Source: Rhodocyclales bacterium RIFCSPLOWO2_02_FULL_63_24
GTDB taxonomy: Bacteria; Pseudomonadota; Gammaproteobacteria; Burkholderiales; Rhodocyclaceae
NCBI GenBank assembly: GCA_001828935.1
Contig: MHZX01000058.1
Location: 1-34,853, forward strand
Length of the DNA stretch: 34,853 nt
Direction: 5' to 3'
How positions within the stretch are numbered: the first letter of the stretch is position 1; every line of letters starts with the position of its first letter. The notes beneath the pieces were generated by a model. It saw only the letters and a program-made list of their open reading frames with translations, was not told the DNA's origin and made no database searches. Positions 8,780 to 16,795 of this stretch are shown here, in pieces. A program made the translations under genes and the position numbers.

Positions 8780-8807
8780 ATTACAATTAAATGAACATCG
8801 ACGTCAA
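8778..8807 (-). promoter_or_regulatory. Predicted promoter of the abiE-like pair
   Basis: On the minus strand, TTGACG (8807-8802) and TAATGT (8783-8778) are separated by 18 bases. They lie between the two palindromes, with the -10 touching palindrome 1. The -10 is a moderate match, so the call is tentative. Confidence 0.4.
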
Positions 8808-8830
8808 CCAATTGTTCGCAAAGCAGCTTT

Positions 8831-8847
8831 GTTCACGTTCCGCGAAC
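8831..8847. promoter_or_regulatory. Palindrome 2, candidate AbiEi operator
   Basis: GTTCACGTTCCGCGAAC matches palindrome 1 at 15 of 17 positions and keeps 7-base arms with one mismatch. The start-to-start distance of 68 bases is close to 6.5 helical turns. Paired sites of this sort allow cooperative binding. Confidence 0.55.
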
Positions 8848-8938
8848 GATTGAGAATAGCGAACAAACCGTCAAGGCAGGGCGTTATGAAACGAAACATC
8901 CCGCCGGAAAGCTCTGTCCGTCATCACGGTCTTCTGTT

Positions 8939-9012
8939 GGCCGCGAGTGTGAGTTCACCAAATTTCTGCATTGCGGTCCTTCACTCCTGTCGCGCTGATT
9001 CGGGCGAAAGGC
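8939..9012. repeat. Diverged direct repeat, right copy
   Basis: This is the counterpart of 6910-6981, same orientation, sharing GAGTGTGAGTTCA near the start, TTGCGGTC in the middle and CGCGCTGA later. It stands 40 bases beyond the end of the selD gene and marks the right side of the patch holding the toxin-antitoxin remnants. Confidence 0.6.
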
Positions 9013-9052
9013 GGCCGCGGCCGAACAACCGCCGTATCGCCGGCGCCGACTT

Positions 9053-11323
9053 TTATAAGATCAGCCGGATCGGCTCCAGCGCCGTGCCCTGCGGCAGCAC
9101 GCGGCCGATGCGTGCCGCGTGCGGGTAGCCTGCTTCGTGCAGCGCGGCAAGGCAGGCATCGGCCCGTTCGGCCGCTACGCTGGCAAGCAGGCCGCCGGCG
9201 GTTTGCGGGTCGAACAGCAGCGGGTAGTTCGGATGCTTGAGTGCTTCTTCCTGGTTCTTCAGCGCGCGGCGCAGGCGCAGGTTGGCCGGCTGCAGCGAGC
9301 TGAGGATACCGGCCGCGATGCATTCCGCGGCGCCGTCGAGCAGCGGCAGCGCGGCGAGCTCGAGTTCGGCATCGACGCCGGAAGGCCGGGTCATCTCGAC
9401 CAGATGGCCGAGCAGGCCGAAGCCGGTGAGGTCGGTGCAGGCCGTCGCGCCGTGGGCGATGAGAACCGGCATCGCGTTGCGATTCGACACCTGCATGGAT
9501 TCGAGCGCTGCGTCGATCCAGCGCCCGCGCGCTTTCAACCGGGCATGGGCGGCGAATAGCGTGCCAGTGCCGATCGGCTTGGTCAGGACCAGCACGTCGC
9601 CAGGGCGCATGCCACCCTTGGTCAGTATGCCGTTCAGGTTCTCGTCGATCAGGCCGTTGATGGCGAAGCCCAGTGCCAGTTCGCTGCCTTCGCCGGTATG
9701 GCCGCCGACCAGGGCGCAGCCGGCTTCGTTCAACACCGCCACGGCGCCTGCCATCATCTGGAATACGCTGTCTTCGACCTTGGCTTCGAGCCCCGGCGGC
9801 ACCGTGGCGATGGCCGTCGCCGACTGCGCCGCGGCGCCCATGGCGAAGATGTCGCCCAGCGCGTGGTTGGCGGCGATGCGGCCGAAGATCCAGGGGTCGT
9901 CGATGAAGGCGCGGAAGAAATCCACCGTGTGCACCATGGCCTTTCCGGGCGGCACCCGTAGCACGGCGGCATCGTCGGGCGCGTGCAGGCCGATCAGCAC
10001 GTCCTCGCGTTCGATCGGCTGCACGCTCGCCAGGGCACGCGCCAGCACCGACGCGCCGACCTTGGCGCCGCAGCCGCCGCAGCGCATGGCGACGGCCGAG
10101 AGGGCCTGCGCCTGTTCTTCGGGCGCGAGCGGGACTTGGTCGGCGACCGGCGCCGTGGCGGCCATCGGCGCCAACTCGGCGAACTTGCGCATGAAGCGCC
10201 GGTCGATCCAGTCCTTCCAGCGCCAGACCCAGTCGCCGCGTGCGTAGAGCCAGCCGCGCGAGGCCACCGCATGGCGGTCGCCGGTGGAGATCAGGGCCAG
10301 CCAGCGCGACTGCGGGCGATAGGGCAGCAGTTCTTGCCCGGTGATGCCGCGGCGCAGGTTCTCGGCCAGCGGCGGGCCCATGCGCACGGCGAAGACGCCG
10401 GCCTTTTCCAGGTGATGGCCGTTCATCGCGGCGCAGTCACCAACCGCGAAGATCAGCGGGTCGGTCTCGCTTTGCAGGGTCTCATTGACGCGAATGAAGC
10501 CGGCCTCGTCGAGAGCGAGGCCCGTGTCCGATAGCCAGGCCGCACCGCCGGCCTGGGTGACCCAGACGATCTCGTCGGCCGCGAGCGTCGTTCCGTCGCG
10601 CACCTGCAGGCGACCCGCCTCAACCAGACTTACCTCGGCAGTGCGATGCAGCGTCACGCCACGCTGCGCCAGCACCGACTCAAAAGCGCGACGCACGGCG
10701 GCATTGTGCGTCGGCAGAATCTCCGCCTCGGCGGAAAACAAGTGGAAACTCAGTCCGTCGGGGTCGCGGCCGAGCACCGTCAATTCATTGCGCAAGCGGT
10801 ACTGCATGGCCAGCGTCAGTTCGACCCCGGCGGCACCGGCGCCGACCACGGCGATCGTGATCGGTCCTGCATGTACACGCACGCGCTCGAACAGCGCCAG
10901 CCAGCGTTCGTTGAAACGGCGTATCGGCTTGACCGGCACCGCGTGCTCGGCGGCACCGGGAACCTGGCCGAGGCGTGGCGTCGAGCCGATGTTGATCGAC
11001 AGCGCGTCGTAGCTGACCGGCGGGCGCTGGCGGCAGATCACCTGGCGCGCGGCACGGTCGATGCCGATGACTTCGTCGCGGTAGTAGCGGGCGCCGGCGA
11101 ATTCGGCGAGGCGACGCAGGTCGATGTGTACCGCGTCGAAGCTGTAATGCCCCGCGATGTAGCCCGGCAGCATGCCGGAGTAGGGCGTGTCGGTGTCGGT
11201 GCAGATCAGCGTCAGGCGCACGCCGGGCAGCGGCCGCATGGCGAACATGCGCAGCACCACGACGTGGCTGTGGCCGCCGCCGACCAGCACGATGTCGCGC
11301 AGCACCGGGCCGGCGGCATGCAT
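9053..11323 (-). CDS. selD: Flavoprotein (NDH-2-like)-SelD fusion, selenide water dikinase
   Basis: This 756-aa fusion has two parts. Residues 1 to ~385 form a pyridine-nucleotide-disulfide oxidoreductase fold: FAD motif IVLVGGGHSHV at the start, a second GAGAAGVELTLAMQ dinucleotide motif, and FAVGDCAAM near the end. From about residue 410 it is a complete SelD with MRCGGCGAKVGASVL, where Cys418 and Lys421 correspond to the catalytic pair C17/K20 of E. coli. HAPDDAAV, ALGDIFAMGA and DPQTAGGLL follow. SelD makes selenophosphate from selenide and ATP for selenoprotein or selenouridine synthesis; the flavin half may supply reduced selenium. AGGAG lies 8 bases before the ATG. It may end the arsenic operon, after a 118-base gap. 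Confidence 0.93.
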   Translation of the reverse strand: MHAAGPVLRDIVLVGGGHSHVVVLRMFAMRPLPGVRLTLICTDTDTPYSGMLPGYIAGHYSFDAVHIDLRRLAEFAGARYYRDEVIGIDRAARQVICRQRPPVSYDALSINIGSTPRLGQVPGAAEHAVPVKPIRRFNERWLALFERVRVHAGPITIAVVGAGAAGVELTLAMQYRLRNELTVLGRDPDGLSFHLFSAEAEILPTHNAAVRRAFESVLAQRGVTLHRTAEVSLVEAGRLQVRDGTTLAADEIVWVTQAGGAAWLSDTGLALDEAGFIRVNETLQSETDPLIFAVGDCAAMNGHHLEKAGVFAVRMGPPLAENLRRGITGQELLPYRPQSRWLALISTGDRHAVASRGWLYARGDWVWRWKDWIDRRFMRKFAELAPMAATAPVADQVPLAPEEQAQALSAVAMRCGGCGAKVGASVLARALASVQPIEREDVLIGLHAPDDAAVLRVPPGKAMVHTVDFFRAFIDDPWIFGRIAANHALGDIFAMGAAAQSATAIATVPPGLEAKVEDSVFQMMAGAVAVLNEAGCALVGGHTGEGSELALGFAINGLIDENLNGILTKGGMRPGDVLVLTKPIGTGTLFAAHARLKARGRWIDAALESMQVSNRNAMPVLIAHGATACTDLTGFGLLGHLVEMTRPSGVDAELELAALPLLDGAAECIAAGILSSLQPANLRLRRALKNQEEALKHPNYPLLFDPQTAGGLLASVAAERADACLAALHEAGYPHAARIGRVLPQGTALEPIRLIL

Positions 11324-11441
11324 TCAGTAAGCTCCTGCAGGATGATCGAGCAATCGCCGCATTGGGCGATCTCCGCTACCCGCCGCCGCTGCAACCCATG
11401 GTCCGCCTGAAGGGCTGCGACAGGTCCTGGCGAAACATCAT

Positions 11442-12128
11442 TCAGCGCGCAAGCCGGGCCGGCAGCAGCGACAGGTCGGCGATCTCGCCATCCGGCGGGC
11501 TGGGAATGCGCTCGGGCGCCTGGCCGAAGCGGTTGCACCACAGCACCTGAAAGCCAAACGCCTTGGCGGCAAACGCGTCCCAGCCGTTGGACGAGAGAAA
11601 GCAGATTTGCTCGTTCGCCAAGGCCAGCCGCGTCGGCGCCATGCCATACACATCCGGATGCGGCTTGAACACGCCGACTTCCTCGACCGACAGCACGGCG
11701 TCGAAATACTCGGCAATGCCTGAATTATTGATCGCCGCCGCCAGCATGTCCGGCGTGCCGTTGGAGAGTATCGCCAGCTTGATGCCGCGCGCTTGCAACT
11801 CGGCCAGCATGGCCGGTACTTCGGGGTAGGCGGCGATGCGCAGATACAGATCCATCAGCCGCGCACGCAGGCCGTCGTCGCGAATGCCGAGCGTGCTCAT
11901 GGCGAAATCGAGCGCGTCGCCGGTCACCTGCCAGAAATCGGCGTGGTGTCCGCCCAGGCCGCGCAACCAGGTGTATTGCAGTTGCTTGGTGCGCCACAGG
12001 TCGGATAGCGCTTGCCAGCGGTCGCCGAGTGCATCCTGCGCCCCACGGGCGACGCTGCTGACGTCGAACAGGGTGCCGTAGGCGTCGAAGACGCAGGCGC
12101 GGACGCCTTCCAGTGGTTTTGTTTGCAT
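11442..12128 (-). CDS. Haloacid dehalogenase, type II (HAD superfamily)
   Basis: This is a 228-aa cytoplasmic hydrolase of the L-2-haloacid dehalogenase family. Motif I is CVFDAYGTLFD with the nucleophilic Asp, motif II is AILSNGTPDML, and the motif III/IV region is KPHPDVYGMAP followed by CFLSSNGWDAFAAKAFGF, the SSNxWD signature of the type II enzymes. Length and motifs indicate an intact enzyme. The ATG at 12128 has GAGGAA seven bases upstream; the open frame further upstream belongs to the opposite coding of the neighbouring gene. It lies 47 bases after the PiT-like gene in the arsenic operon. A role there is not obvious; dehalogenation of haloacids is the family activity. Confidence 0.88.
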   Translation of the reverse strand: MQTKPLEGVRACVFDAYGTLFDVSSVARGAQDALGDRWQALSDLWRTKQLQYTWLRGLGGHHADFWQVTGDALDFAMSTLGIRDDGLRARLMDLYLRIAAYPEVPAMLAELQARGIKLAILSNGTPDMLAAAINNSGIAEYFDAVLSVEEVGVFKPHPDVYGMAPTRLALANEQICFLSSNGWDAFAAKAFGFQVLWCNRFGQAPERIPSPPDGEIADLSLLPARLAR

Positions 12129-12175
12129 TGTGGTTCCTCGTGTTGTTTTGTGAGTCGGCGCTGGTGGGACGGCGA

Positions 12176-12874
12176 TCATGATGCCCCGACGACCAGCGTC
12201 GTCAGCCACGCCAGCATGGTGGCCAGCGGCAGGGTGGCGATCCAGGACAGCGCGATGCTGCGCATGGTAGCCCAATCGACGGTCCCGGCGCCGGCGCCGA
12301 TGCCGGCGATGGACCCGACCGCGACATGGGTGGTGGATACCGGCAGGCCCAGCTTGCTGGCGAACAGCACCAGCGCTGCGGTAATGAGGTTCGCCGCGAG
12401 GCCCTGGCCGTGGTCCATGCGCGTCAGGCGCCGGCTCATGGTGACGGCCACCCGACGGGTGTGGAGCAGCCCCCCGGCGGCCATGGCCATCGTGATGGCC
12501 AGCGCCGCCGCCGTCGCATTCAGCGCATGCCCGGCCAGCAGCAGCGCGGCCAGCTTCGGCGTGTCGTTGACGCCGCGCGCAAAGCAGATCAGCGCGGCGG
12601 AGGCTACATGCGCGCGGTCGCCGACGCGGGACAAGGAGATGCGCCCCACCACGCCGGGATGCTGTCGGCATTGCCCGTCTGCTGCGATCAGGAGGGTCGG
12701 CACGGCGGCCGTCATGGCCGTGACGCCGGCGCCGCCTGCCGGCACGGCGGACAGCGGCGCGACCACACAGGCGCAGTCGGCGCCGGGCATACGGCGCACC
12801 ACGCGCGCGGCCAGGATGCCGAGCGTGGCGGCGAGCAGCGGACTCGCCAGCAGGGGCAGCAGGAACAGGCGCAT
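12176..12874 (-). CDS. PiT-family phosphate/arsenate permease, half-size
   Basis: This 232-aa membrane protein carries one set of the PiT family motifs: FARGVNDTPKLAALLL in the middle and LGLPVSTTHVAVGSIAGIG near the end, with several hydrophobic helices. Full-length PiT transporters have two such halves and are usually 330-500 aa; only the C-terminal half is present. The protein opens with the LLPLLASPLLAATLG segment that normally sits in the middle of the family. The ATG at 12874 is 11 bases beyond the arsM stop, leaving no room for the missing part. It may work as a dimer of halves or be a truncated remnant. PiT genes are often found beside arsM/arsS. Confidence 0.75.
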   Translation of the reverse strand: MRLFLLPLLASPLLAATLGILAARVVRRMPGADCACVVAPLSAVPAGGAGVTAMTAAVPTLLIAADGQCRQHPGVVGRISLSRVGDRAHVASAALICFARGVNDTPKLAALLLAGHALNATAAALAITMAMAAGGLLHTRRVAVTMSRRLTRMDHGQGLAANLITAALVLFASKLGLPVSTTHVAVGSIAGIGAGAGTVDWATMRSIALSWIATLPLATMLAWLTTLVVGAS

Positions 12875-12885
12875 GAGTCCGCCGC

Positions 12886-13932
12886 TCAACAACAACCCGG
12901 CCTGGCATCCACGGCCGACGCGCCGTCGAACGGCATGACCGTGCCGCAGCCGGCAAAGATGCCGTAGTGGCGCGAGAAGTCGCCATGGAAATCGAAATGT
13001 GGCGCAAAGCGCGATTCCGCCAGCATGCGCCAGGTGTTGCCGCAGACCGGAAACAGCTTGCCCGTCGTCATCTCGTGATGCTTGTCGAGCTTGAAGCGGT
13101 GCGGATGTTCGGCGATGCTGCCGCGATAGGCCACCGCCTGGCCGTAGTCCTCGCAAGCGGGCTCCAGTCCGTCGAGCTTGAACAGCCGCCAGGTGGCGGA
13201 GTGGAAGGCAATGCCGCCGGCGCGGCGCGCCAGCTCGGGGTCGGTGATCTCCAGCGGCCGGTCGGTCACCAGGCGCGCATCGGCAAAACCGCTTTGCCGC
13301 GCCAGGCGCAGGAAGTCGTTCCAGTAGAGCGCGCCGCCCAGGCACTCGCCGTACAGCACCGGGTCGTTGCGCACTGCGTCCGGCACGCGGCGATCGGCAT
13401 AGACGTCGGAGAAGTAGAACTCGCCGCCGGACTTGAGCAGTCGGTGTACGCCGCGCAGCACCGCCTCCTTGTCCGGCGAGAGATTGACGACGCAGTTGGA
13501 GACCACCACGTCGAAGCTGCCCGCGTCGAGGCCGAGTTCGTCCAGGCGTTCGATGTAGCCGAGCTGGAACTCGACGTTCGGCGCGGCGTGGCCGAAGGCG
13601 GCGCTGTGATGGTCGCGATGCTGCGTCGCCACCGCCAGCTGCGCCGCCGTCATATCGACGCCGACGACGCGGCCGGACGGGCCGACGAGCTGCGCCAGCG
13701 CATACACGTCGCGCCCCGAGCCGCAGCCCAGGTCAAGCACGCGGCAGCCGCTCAGCAGTTCCGGGCAGACCAGGCCGCAGCCGTAATAGCGGGCCAGCAC
13801 CTCCGGATGGATGCGCGCCAGCAGCGGCTTGAGCCAGGCCGGCACCGCATCGGCGTCGCAGCAGGCGGAGGTGCGCAGGTCGTCGCTCGACTGCAGCTGA
13901 TTGCCGTAGTAATCCTTGACGAGTTCATGCAT
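12886..13932 (-). CDS. arsM: Arsenite S-adenosylmethionine methyltransferase ArsM
   Basis: This 348-aa SAM-dependent methyltransferase has the class I motif VLDLGCGSGRDVYALAQLVG, motif GRVVGVDMT, and FDVVVSNCVVNLSPDKEAVL, the last containing the conserved arsenic-binding Cys. Further Cys residues lie in TSACCDADAVP and YYGCGLVC, and the chain ends in a Cys pair, all typical of the ArsM type that partners ArsS. It methylates trivalent arsenic; in this setting the product feeds arsenosugar synthesis. AAGGAAG precedes the ATG by eight bases. It follows arsS after 23 bases, in the same operon. Confidence 0.92.
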   Translation of the reverse strand: MHELVKDYYGNQLQSSDDLRTSACCDADAVPAWLKPLLARIHPEVLARYYGCGLVCPELLSGCRVLDLGCGSGRDVYALAQLVGPSGRVVGVDMTAAQLAVATQHRDHHSAAFGHAAPNVEFQLGYIERLDELGLDAGSFDVVVSNCVVNLSPDKEAVLRGVHRLLKSGGEFYFSDVYADRRVPDAVRNDPVLYGECLGGALYWNDFLRLARQSGFADARLVTDRPLEITDPELARRAGGIAFHSATWRLFKLDGLEPACEDYGQAVAYRGSIAEHPHRFKLDKHHEMTTGKLFPVCGNTWRMLAESRFAPHFDFHGDFSRHYGIFAGCGTVMPFDGASAVDARPGCC

Positions 13933-13955
13933 GACGTTTCTTCCTTGACGAAAAT

Positions 13956-14948
13956 TCAGGCAGCGGCTGCTGCGGCGTCTGCCGGCCGCGCGTCGAGCGC
14001 ACCGCCGCAACTGCTGCCCTGCCCGGCGGTGCAGCCATAACAGTGCTCGGCGACGCGGATCGGCAGGCCGTCGAAAGTCCGTTCCAGCAGCGTCGACACA
14101 TGCACCGGCGCGGCGGCATCGCCAAGCGGCAGGCCGAGCATCTGGTTGAAGTCGCAGTCATGGACATGGCCCTGCCAGCTTACGGAGATCAGCGTCTTGC
14201 ACATCACCCCGGCCAGGTTCTCGTCGCGGTGCGCGCCTTTCAGCAGCGCCATGTAGTCGTCAAATTGATTGCGCGAAACGAGCTGACTGCCGAAGCGCTG
14301 GATCGGCATGTTGGCCAAGGCGAACAGGCGATTGAAGACGATGCCGTAGCGGATCGCCAGTTGTTCCTTGTAGGTGGCCTCCAGCGGTTCCTGCGGTGGT
14401 GGCAGGCTCGGTCCGACCGGGTTGTAGACCAGGTTCAGAATCCTGCCGGTGTCCGGCAGGCCATAGCCCAGGGCATTCAGCTTGCGCAGACCGGCCAGGC
14501 TAGCCTCGAAGACGCCGTCGCCGCGCTGGCGGTCGACGTTCTCTTCCAGGTAGCAGGGCAGCGAGGCGACGATCTCGACCGCATTGGCGGCAAGGAAGTC
14601 GGCCAGGTCTTCATGGCCGGGCCCGTTGAGTATCGTCAGGTTGCAGCGATCGATGACGCGCAGCCCCTGGGCGCGGGCGGCCAGCACCAGGCGGCGAAAG
14701 TTCGGGTTCAGTTCGGGCGCGCCGCCGGTCAGGTCCAATGTGGTAGCGCCTTGCCGTTCGGCGAAGCGCAGTAGCGATACCATGGTTTCCCAGGACATCT
14801 CTTCCGTCCGTTTGGGACTGGCGGCGACGTGACAATGGAAACAGGACTGGTTGCAGCGATAGCCAAGATTGGCTTGCAGGGTTTCCAATCGATCACGGCG
14901 CATCGACGGGAAATCCGACTTGAGCAGCAGGGGGGCGGTGTCGCGCAT
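13956..14948 (-). CDS. arsS: Arsenosugar biosynthesis radical SAM protein ArsS
   Basis: This is a 330-aa radical SAM enzyme. The cluster motif is GYRCNQSCFHCHV (CX3CX2C) near residues 31-40, followed by ASPKRTEEMSWE and the TGGAPELNPNF glycine-rich turn. The C-terminal Cys-rich domain has CDFNQMLG, then EHCYGCTAGQGSSCGG. These are the marks of the ArsS/TIGR04167 group, which combines dimethylarsenic with an adenosyl-derived sugar. Some family members are selenoproteins; this one shows Cys codons throughout. The start at 14948 has GGAG seven bases upstream and lies 23 bases after the outward promoter motif. It is the first gene of the arsenic operon. Confidence 0.9.
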   Translation of the reverse strand: MRDTAPLLLKSDFPSMRRDRLETLQANLGYRCNQSCFHCHVAASPKRTEEMSWETMVSLLRFAERQGATTLDLTGGAPELNPNFRRLVLAARAQGLRVIDRCNLTILNGPGHEDLADFLAANAVEIVASLPCYLEENVDRQRGDGVFEASLAGLRKLNALGYGLPDTGRILNLVYNPVGPSLPPPQEPLEATYKEQLAIRYGIVFNRLFALANMPIQRFGSQLVSRNQFDDYMALLKGAHRDENLAGVMCKTLISVSWQGHVHDCDFNQMLGLPLGDAAAPVHVSTLLERTFDGLPIRVAEHCYGCTAGQGSSCGGALDARPADAAAAAA

Positions 14949-14971
14949 GGGGGCTCCGGACGTGTTGCCGA

Positions 14972-15000
14972 TTAGTCGGGCCGCAACGGCATTTCTTACA
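14972..15000 (-). promoter_or_regulatory. Candidate ECF-sigma promoter of the arsS operon
   Basis: Read on the minus strand: TGTAAGAAAT (15000-14991), 11 bases, then CCGACTAA (14979-14972). This gives 16 bases between GTAAGA and GACTAA, a normal ECF -35/-10 distance. The identical two-part motif with identical spacing faces the other way at 15034-15062. Confidence 0.6.
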
Positions 15001-15033
15001 TTTGCCCAAGATCTGGCTGCGCGACGCAAGCCT

Positions 15034-15062
15034 TGTAAGAAATCGGGCGCTGCGCCGACTAA
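15034..15062 (+). promoter_or_regulatory. Candidate ECF-sigma promoter of the thioredoxin-ccdA operon
   Basis: TGTAAGAAAT (15034-15043), 11 bases, then CCGACTAA (15055-15062), 34 bases before the thioredoxin start codon. Both motif blocks match the divergent copy base for base, while the 11-base spacers between them differ. That pattern is expected of two promoters read by one sigma factor. Confidence 0.6.
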
Positions 15063-15096
15063 ACAAGGTTACCCCCATTCCTACGGAGAGCGTCCC

Positions 15097-15477
15097 ATGT
15101 TGAAACTGCTTCGCACCCTGATCCTGATGCCCTTGCTTGGCGCCGGCATTGCCCTGAGCGCAGAATTTCCCTTCGACACGGCAAGATTCGACGCACTGAA
15201 CCAGGAAGGCAAGCCCATCCTGATTGCGGTTCATGCCGACTGGTGCCCCACCTGCAAGGCGCAGCAACCCATCGTCTCGGCACTGATGACGACCCCCGCG
15301 CTCAAGGGGATCACGGCGTTCCGCGTCGATTTCGACGGCCAGAAGGATGTCGTCAAGCGCTTCAAGGCGACGACGCAGAGCACCCTGATTGTGTTCAAGG
15401 GCGGCAAGGAGGTCGGCCGCTCGGTCGGCGATACCAGGAAGGACAGTATTGCGGCCCTGTTGAAGAAGGCAATCTGA
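15097..15477 (+). CDS. Periplasmic thioredoxin-like protein
   Basis: This small protein of 126 aa has a signal peptide (MLKLLRTLILMPLLGAGIALSA) and a thioredoxin domain. The active site is HADWCPTCKAQQP with Cys50 and Cys53, followed by FRVDFDGQ and the STLIVFKGGKEV strand that replaces the usual cis-Pro region (here T-L rather than T-P). The WCPTC form resembles the C-terminal domain of DsbD. It stands 10 bases upstream of a CcdA/DsbD-like membrane gene, so the pair probably forms a split DsbD-like system carrying electrons from cytoplasmic thioredoxin to the periplasm. A GGAGAG ribosome site precedes the ATG. Confidence 0.87.
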   Translation: MLKLLRTLILMPLLGAGIALSAEFPFDTARFDALNQEGKPILIAVHADWCPTCKAQQPIVSALMTTPALKGITAFRVDFDGQKDVVKRFKATTQSTLIVFKGGKEVGRSVGDTRKDSIAALLKKAI

Positions 15478-15487
15478 AGGGACGTCG

Positions 15488-16216
15488 ATGGACTTCGGTC
15501 TGGGTACTTACGGCCTGTCCTTCGCGGCGGGCGGACTATCGACCCTGTCGCCCTGCGTGTTGCCGCTGTTGCCCATCTTGCTGGGTACGGCGGCAATCGC
15601 CCATCGCCTCGGGCCATTGGCCTTGGCCGCAGGATTGATGCTTTCCTTCACCGCGGTCGGTGTGTTCGTCGCCAGCCTGGGCGTGGCGATTGGCCTCGAC
15701 CAGGGCTTGTTTCGAGACGCGGCAGCCGTCATCCTGCTCGGCTTTGGCGTCGTCCTGCTGTCCTCGCGACTACAGGAAAAGTTCGCCATGGCGACGTCGG
15801 GCGTGTCGGGAAGCGGCCAGGCCGTGCTGGCGCGGCTGACGCTCGACGGACTGGGCGGCCAGTTCATTCTCGGCGTGCTGCTTGGCGTCGTCTGGAGTCC
15901 ATGTGTCGGTCCTACGCTCGGTGCGGCGATCACCCTGGCCAGCCAGGGACAGAACCTTGCCCAGGTCGCGGTCGTCATGGCGCTGTTCGGTCTCGGTGCC
16001 GGTTTGCCCCTGATCGTGCTCGGATTCGCCTCGCGGGAAGCCATGTTGCGCCTGCGAGGAAGGCTGATGATCGCCGGAAAACTTGGCAAACAGGCGCTTG
16101 GGAGCGTGATGCTGATTCTTGGCGTGGCGATTCTCAGCGGTGCGGACAAGGTTTTCGAAGCATGGGTGCTGCGCGCGGCGCCTGACTGGCTCGTTCAGCT
16201 GACCACGTCGATTTGA
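15488..16216 (+). CDS. CcdA/DsbD-type transmembrane electron carrier
   Basis: This 242-aa inner membrane protein has about six helices. The two redox cysteines of the family are visible in STLSPCVLPLLP (Cys23) and VVWSPCVGPTLG (Cys139), placed in equivalent positions of the two three-helix repeats. It moves reducing equivalents across the membrane to the periplasmic thioredoxin encoded just upstream. In family members this feeds cytochrome c maturation or disulfide repair, which fits a genome rich in c-type hemes. AAGGGACG precedes the ATG. The pair shares its promoter motif with the arsenic operon. Confidence 0.88.
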   Translation: MDFGLGTYGLSFAAGGLSTLSPCVLPLLPILLGTAAIAHRLGPLALAAGLMLSFTAVGVFVASLGVAIGLDQGLFRDAAAVILLGFGVVLLSSRLQEKFAMATSGVSGSGQAVLARLTLDGLGGQFILGVLLGVVWSPCVGPTLGAAITLASQGQNLAQVAVVMALFGLGAGLPLIVLGFASREAMLRLRGRLMIAGKLGKQALGSVMLILGVAILSGADKVFEAWVLRAAPDWLVQLTTSI

Positions 16217-16431
16217 GCTGTCGCGACCAGCGCGATGGTCGGCGCGTGGCGCCTATGTCTTTCGTTCGGATTGTTTTTTCCGGGGGTGAAGGCTAGGATT
16301 TGCTGCATATACACGCTGCTTCAGAAGTCTCATCAAGCGCTCGATTTGCAGCGACACGATGCGGCGGGCACAACAGCGTAAAGGCCTGCCGGGGCGAAGT
16401 GGTCGAATCGGCTGAGGTGGAGGGGCGTCCC

Positions 16432-16731
16432 ATGCTGCGCACGATACTGCCGCTGTCTGCGATCCTGTCTTTGCTGCTGACTTCGTCGGCCGTCAACGCG
16501 GGCAAGCCGGTTCCCAAAAGCCTGCTGCCCCAGCCTTACGACAACAAGCCGATTGCCGACGGGGCCACCGTTCAGCTGGCCGAGTCGGTGATGTGCGGCA
16601 GCCGCAAGGCCTGCGCCATCCTCTTCGGCGAGAGTCCGGCACAACTGGCGCAGTTGGTGCGGCAGCGCGCAGCAGGCCGCCTCGCGCGCCGATCGGCCAC
16701 GGTATTGGCGTCGAACTCGTCGGTCCATTGA
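16432..16731 (+). CDS. Hypothetical small secreted protein
   Basis: This 99-aa protein is not recognised. It begins with a clear signal peptide (MLRTILPLSAILSLLLTSSAVNA, cleavage likely after NA), and the mature chain has a VQLAESVMCGSRKACAILFG segment with two Cys. An Arg/Ala-rich tail follows. A GGAGGGG ribosome site stands seven bases before the ATG. It precedes the bisphosphatase-like gene by 64 bases on the same strand. A periplasmic location is inferred from the signal peptide alone. Confidence 0.55.
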   Translation: MLRTILPLSAILSLLLTSSAVNAGKPVPKSLLPQPYDNKPIADGATVQLAESVMCGSRKACAILFGESPAQLAQLVRQRAAGRLARRSATVLASNSSVH

Positions 16732-16795
16732 ATTGGAGTCGGGCGGCGTCCGCATGCGACGCCGAGTGTTCGCGAATTGCGGTTCGGGAGATAGC

